A stretch of 43,423 nt of DNA. Source: a virus. The notes beneath the pieces are model-generated. The model was not told the origin of the DNA. It worked only from the letters and a program-made list of their open reading frames with translations, and did not search any database. The DNA lies in the IMG/VR virus record IMGVR_UViG_3300031951_000365, positions 1 through 43,423 of that record; one strand, given 5' to 3'. A program made the position numbers and the translations under genes. Of the stretch, positions 41,743 through 43,423 are shown in pieces. Position 1 is the stretch's first letter. Each line of letters begins with the position of its first letter.

Positions 41743-42027
41743 ATGACGATCTGTCAGATCGAAGGGTGCGAGGAACACTACGGGTGTCGCCTCCGGTCCA
41801 AAGGTGTGCAGGTCAGTCCGAACGCAACTCCTACCCGTCATAACCGACGGAAGGACAGGGTCGAACCGCCTTCATGGAATAAAGCGATCGTCTACGACGA
41901 GAGACCTGGCGGTACAAAGATGCCGGTTCTCAATCAAGACATGTCGCCTGTTCGCATGAAACAGGGAGCCGAACAACGGCACAAGATCAAAGACCACCTG
42001 CGACGTAGTCGCACAAAGGAAGGATGA
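41743..42027 (+). CDS. Hypothetical protein between scaffold and capsid genes
   Basis: 94 residues from ATG 41743; ribosome site is poor, so translation may be coupled to the scaffold stop two bases upstream. CQIEGCEEHYGC near the start may bind zinc. The rest is basic (TRHNRRKDRVEPP, HKIKDHLRRSRTK). Stop overlaps an ATG of the capsid gene. Confidence 0.5.
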   Translation: MTICQIEGCEEHYGCRLRSKGVQVSPNATPTRHNRRKDRVEPPSWNKAIVYDERPGGTKMPVLNQDMSPVRMKQGAEQRHKIKDHLRRSRTKEG

Positions 42028-42032
42028 CTTCA

Positions 42033-43193
42033 ATGGCACAGGAACTGGTTGGACCTAGTTTCTACTCGTACGACCTCCAGGTCGAGACGAAGATCAATAT
42101 CGATGAGCTGATTTACATTCTCTCGCCGGAGGATTTGCCGCTGCTTTCGGGCATCGGATCGGATGGCTTGGGTGTGATTGGCAAGGCGCCGGTTGACAAC
42201 ACCGTGTTCTACTGGATGGAAGAGGAAGTCCCTCTGCCCCGTGGCACCGTGTCGGAAGCACTCGACGATAGCGAGACCGCTTGGACTATGACCACTGGCG
42301 ATGCTGTCAAGTTTGCTGTTGGTGACGCTGTGCGCGTCGACAACGAGGTGTGCTTGGTCACCGGTGTCAACACGAGCACCGAAGTGTTGACCGTGACTCG
42401 TGGTGCACTTGGCACGACCGCAGCATCGCATGCTGATGGATCTGAGATTGTTGGTCTTGGCACTGTCCTTGCAGAAGGCAACATTGGCTCGGCCAACTTC
42501 CAGGGTCGTGACAAGTACTCGAACTACACCCAGATCTTCAGCAAGAAGCTCACGGTGTCGCGTACCGAGCAGTCGATTCCGAAGTACGGCGTGCCGAACG
42601 AACTGAACAAGCAGATGCGTAACGCCATGCTCCACTGCAATGTGGGCATCGAGCAGGCCGCCCTGTACGGCATCAAGTATGAGGACACGGCCACCCGCGT
42701 TCGCTCCACTGGCGGTCTGAACCACTACATCACCAGCAACGTTGACTCGTCGTCGAGCTGGTTGACTGTGAGCAACATTCAGACCCAGCAGCAGGCTGCA
42801 TACGACAACGGTGGATACTTCGAGTTCATCGTTGCTCGGCCGGCTCACTTCCAGGCGTTGAACAACATCATGGGCAACGAGCGCGTGCAGACTGTGACCG
42901 TCGAGGATGCCCGTCGTGGCCGTCGTCGCGCTCAGGTCGTCATGACCGAGTTCGGTGAGGTCACATTGGTCCGCAACCGTTACGTCCGCAAGACCGAAGC
43001 GTTTGCTTACAACCGTGACAACTTCATCCAGCGAGTCTTCCAGCCGCTTGTGGCCCAGAAGCTTGCTAAGACTGACGACACCGACTCGTTCATGATGGTG
43101 GCTGAGTGTGGTTTCCAGGTCAAGGGTCAGGACCACATGGCCAAGTGGACGGCACTCAACCTAGCTGCCGCTCTCCCGAGCTCCGGAGTCTGA
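42033..43193 (+). CDS. Major capsid protein (HK97 fold, SU10-like family)
   Basis: 386 residues from ATG 42033, which is 9 bases after AAGGAAGG; ATG 42024 lies too close. The N-terminal arm and E-loop region, an inserted beta module (AVGDAVRVDNEVCLVTGV ... RGALGTTAASHADG, about 95-140), then NYTQIFSKKLTVSRTEQSI, ELNKQMRNAMLHCNVGIEQAALYG, and the P/A-domain strands GEVTLVRNRYVRKTEAFAYN resemble SU10-type major head proteins. Codon use is G+C-richer and strongly biased, as usual for a highly expressed capsid gene. Confidence 0.9.
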   Translation: MAQELVGPSFYSYDLQVETKINIDELIYILSPEDLPLLSGIGSDGLGVIGKAPVDNTVFYWMEEEVPLPRGTVSEALDDSETAWTMTTGDAVKFAVGDAVRVDNEVCLVTGVNTSTEVLTVTRGALGTTAASHADGSEIVGLGTVLAEGNIGSANFQGRDKYSNYTQIFSKKLTVSRTEQSIPKYGVPNELNKQMRNAMLHCNVGIEQAALYGIKYEDTATRVRSTGGLNHYITSNVDSSSSWLTVSNIQTQQQAAYDNGGYFEFIVARPAHFQALNNIMGNERVQTVTVEDARRGRRRAQVVMTEFGEVTLVRNRYVRKTEAFAYNRDNFIQRVFQPLVAQKLAKTDDTDSFMMVAECGFQVKGQDHMAKWTALNLAAALPSSGV

Positions 43194-43205
43194 TACCCGA
43201 CAATC

Positions 43206-43248
43206 GGTGAGTAGGGGGGTGCCTGGTTCCCCCGCCCCCCTACTCACC
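43206..43248 (+). terminator. Very stable hairpin after the capsid gene
   Basis: GGTGAGTAGGGGGG (43206-43219) pairs perfectly with CCCCCCTACTCACC (43235-43248): 14 bp with a 15-nt loop. No T-run follows, so it is more likely an mRNA 3'-end stabiliser or partial terminator that keeps capsid mRNA high relative to the neck gene. Confidence 0.75.
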
Positions 43249-43268
43249 ACTGTCCGAAAGGATGAGCG

Positions 43269-43423
43269 GTGACCCGTACCCGTGTCAGCGCTGCCGTCGA
43301 ACGAGTCAAGCGTCAGTTGGCCTCGTCGTTTAGATACGAGATCAACACGCTGGCCGCAGACCTCAGCACCACTGCAACGACAGTTACGTTTACATACGCA
43401 GTTCCTGCATCGGTAGTAACCGG
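43269..43423 (+). CDS. 5' part of the neck adaptor gene (continues at base 1)
   Basis: GTG 43269 with GAAAGGA 6 bases upstream starts MTRTRVSAAVERVKRQLASS, which reads in frame into the copy at 1-875. This is the true start of the adaptor; the TTG at 21 is not needed. Confidence 0.85.
   Translation, partial: MTRTRVSAAVERVKRQLASSFRYEINTLAADLSTTATTVTFTYAVPASVVT
43297..43423. repeat. Right copy of the 127-bp terminal direct repeat
   Basis: Second copy of the opening 127 bases. After removing one copy the unit is 43,296 bp. The true start codon of the gene that opens the window lies just upstream of this copy, at 43269. Confidence 0.95.

Noticed and set aside
42030-43136. Long open frame (368 codons) antisense to the capsid gene
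   Set aside because: It mirrors the biased codons of the capsid gene, is rich in His/Val/Leu without domains, and lacks a ribosome site. A shadow frame.

Overview
The window is a complete genome of a tailed double-stranded DNA phage, most likely a short-tailed (podovirus-type) virus of an actinobacterium. The last 127 bases (43297-43423) repeat the first 127 exactly, so the contig closes into a circle of 43,296 bp, and one structural gene is split across the ends. An actinobacterial host is inferred from a WhiB-type Fe-S regulator (four Cys, minus strand near 7.4-7.86 kb), a phiC31 gp3-like protein and actinophage-like small genes. Base composition is moderate (about half G+C by eye).

Layout. 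Two transcription blocks diverge from a noncoding region at about 17.57-18.82 kb and converge near 6.27-6.41 kb. The leftward block (minus strand, about 18.1 down to 6.4 kb) is the early/accessory set of tightly overlapping small genes: SSB, ParA-like ATPase with a broken P-loop, ParB-like protein, Cas4/RecB-like nuclease, RusA-like resolvase, WhiB, phiC31 gp3-like protein, many Cys-rich or HTH microproteins, and a lipoprotein with a transglycosylase domain. The rightward block (18.8 kb through the closure point to 6.27 kb) is structural and lytic: a fibre cassette (BppU-like adaptor, collagen-like fibre, glycine-rich tip, two small fibre-associated proteins, glycosyltransferase), large terminase with a fused TerS-like HTH, portal, a 2,843-residue virion protein plus three accessory virion proteins, five tiny basic proteins, scaffold, major capsid protein, neck adaptor, beta-propeller tail nozzle, a second tail fibre, M15 endolysin, holin-like membrane proteins, an HTH protein and a metallophosphoesterase.

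How it may work. I see no DNA polymerase, primase, helicase, RNA polymerase or integrase. Replication must lean on the host. A noncoding gap at 41.02-41.20 kb holds three DnaA-box-like 9-mers at an exact 12-bp pitch (two match TTATNCACA), and a further perfect box lies at 18134. With the ParA/ParB-like pair this suggests host-DnaA-driven replication and perhaps plasmid-like maintenance; that is inference. No tail-tube or tape-measure gene was seen, and the portal-adaptor-nozzle order fits a podovirus with large ejection proteins.

The least explained parts are the giant virion protein with an AT-richer, ADP-ribosyltransferase-like central stretch, the cluster of basic microproteins, the shared C-terminal module of the two fibres, and the structured 17.6-18.8 kb region.
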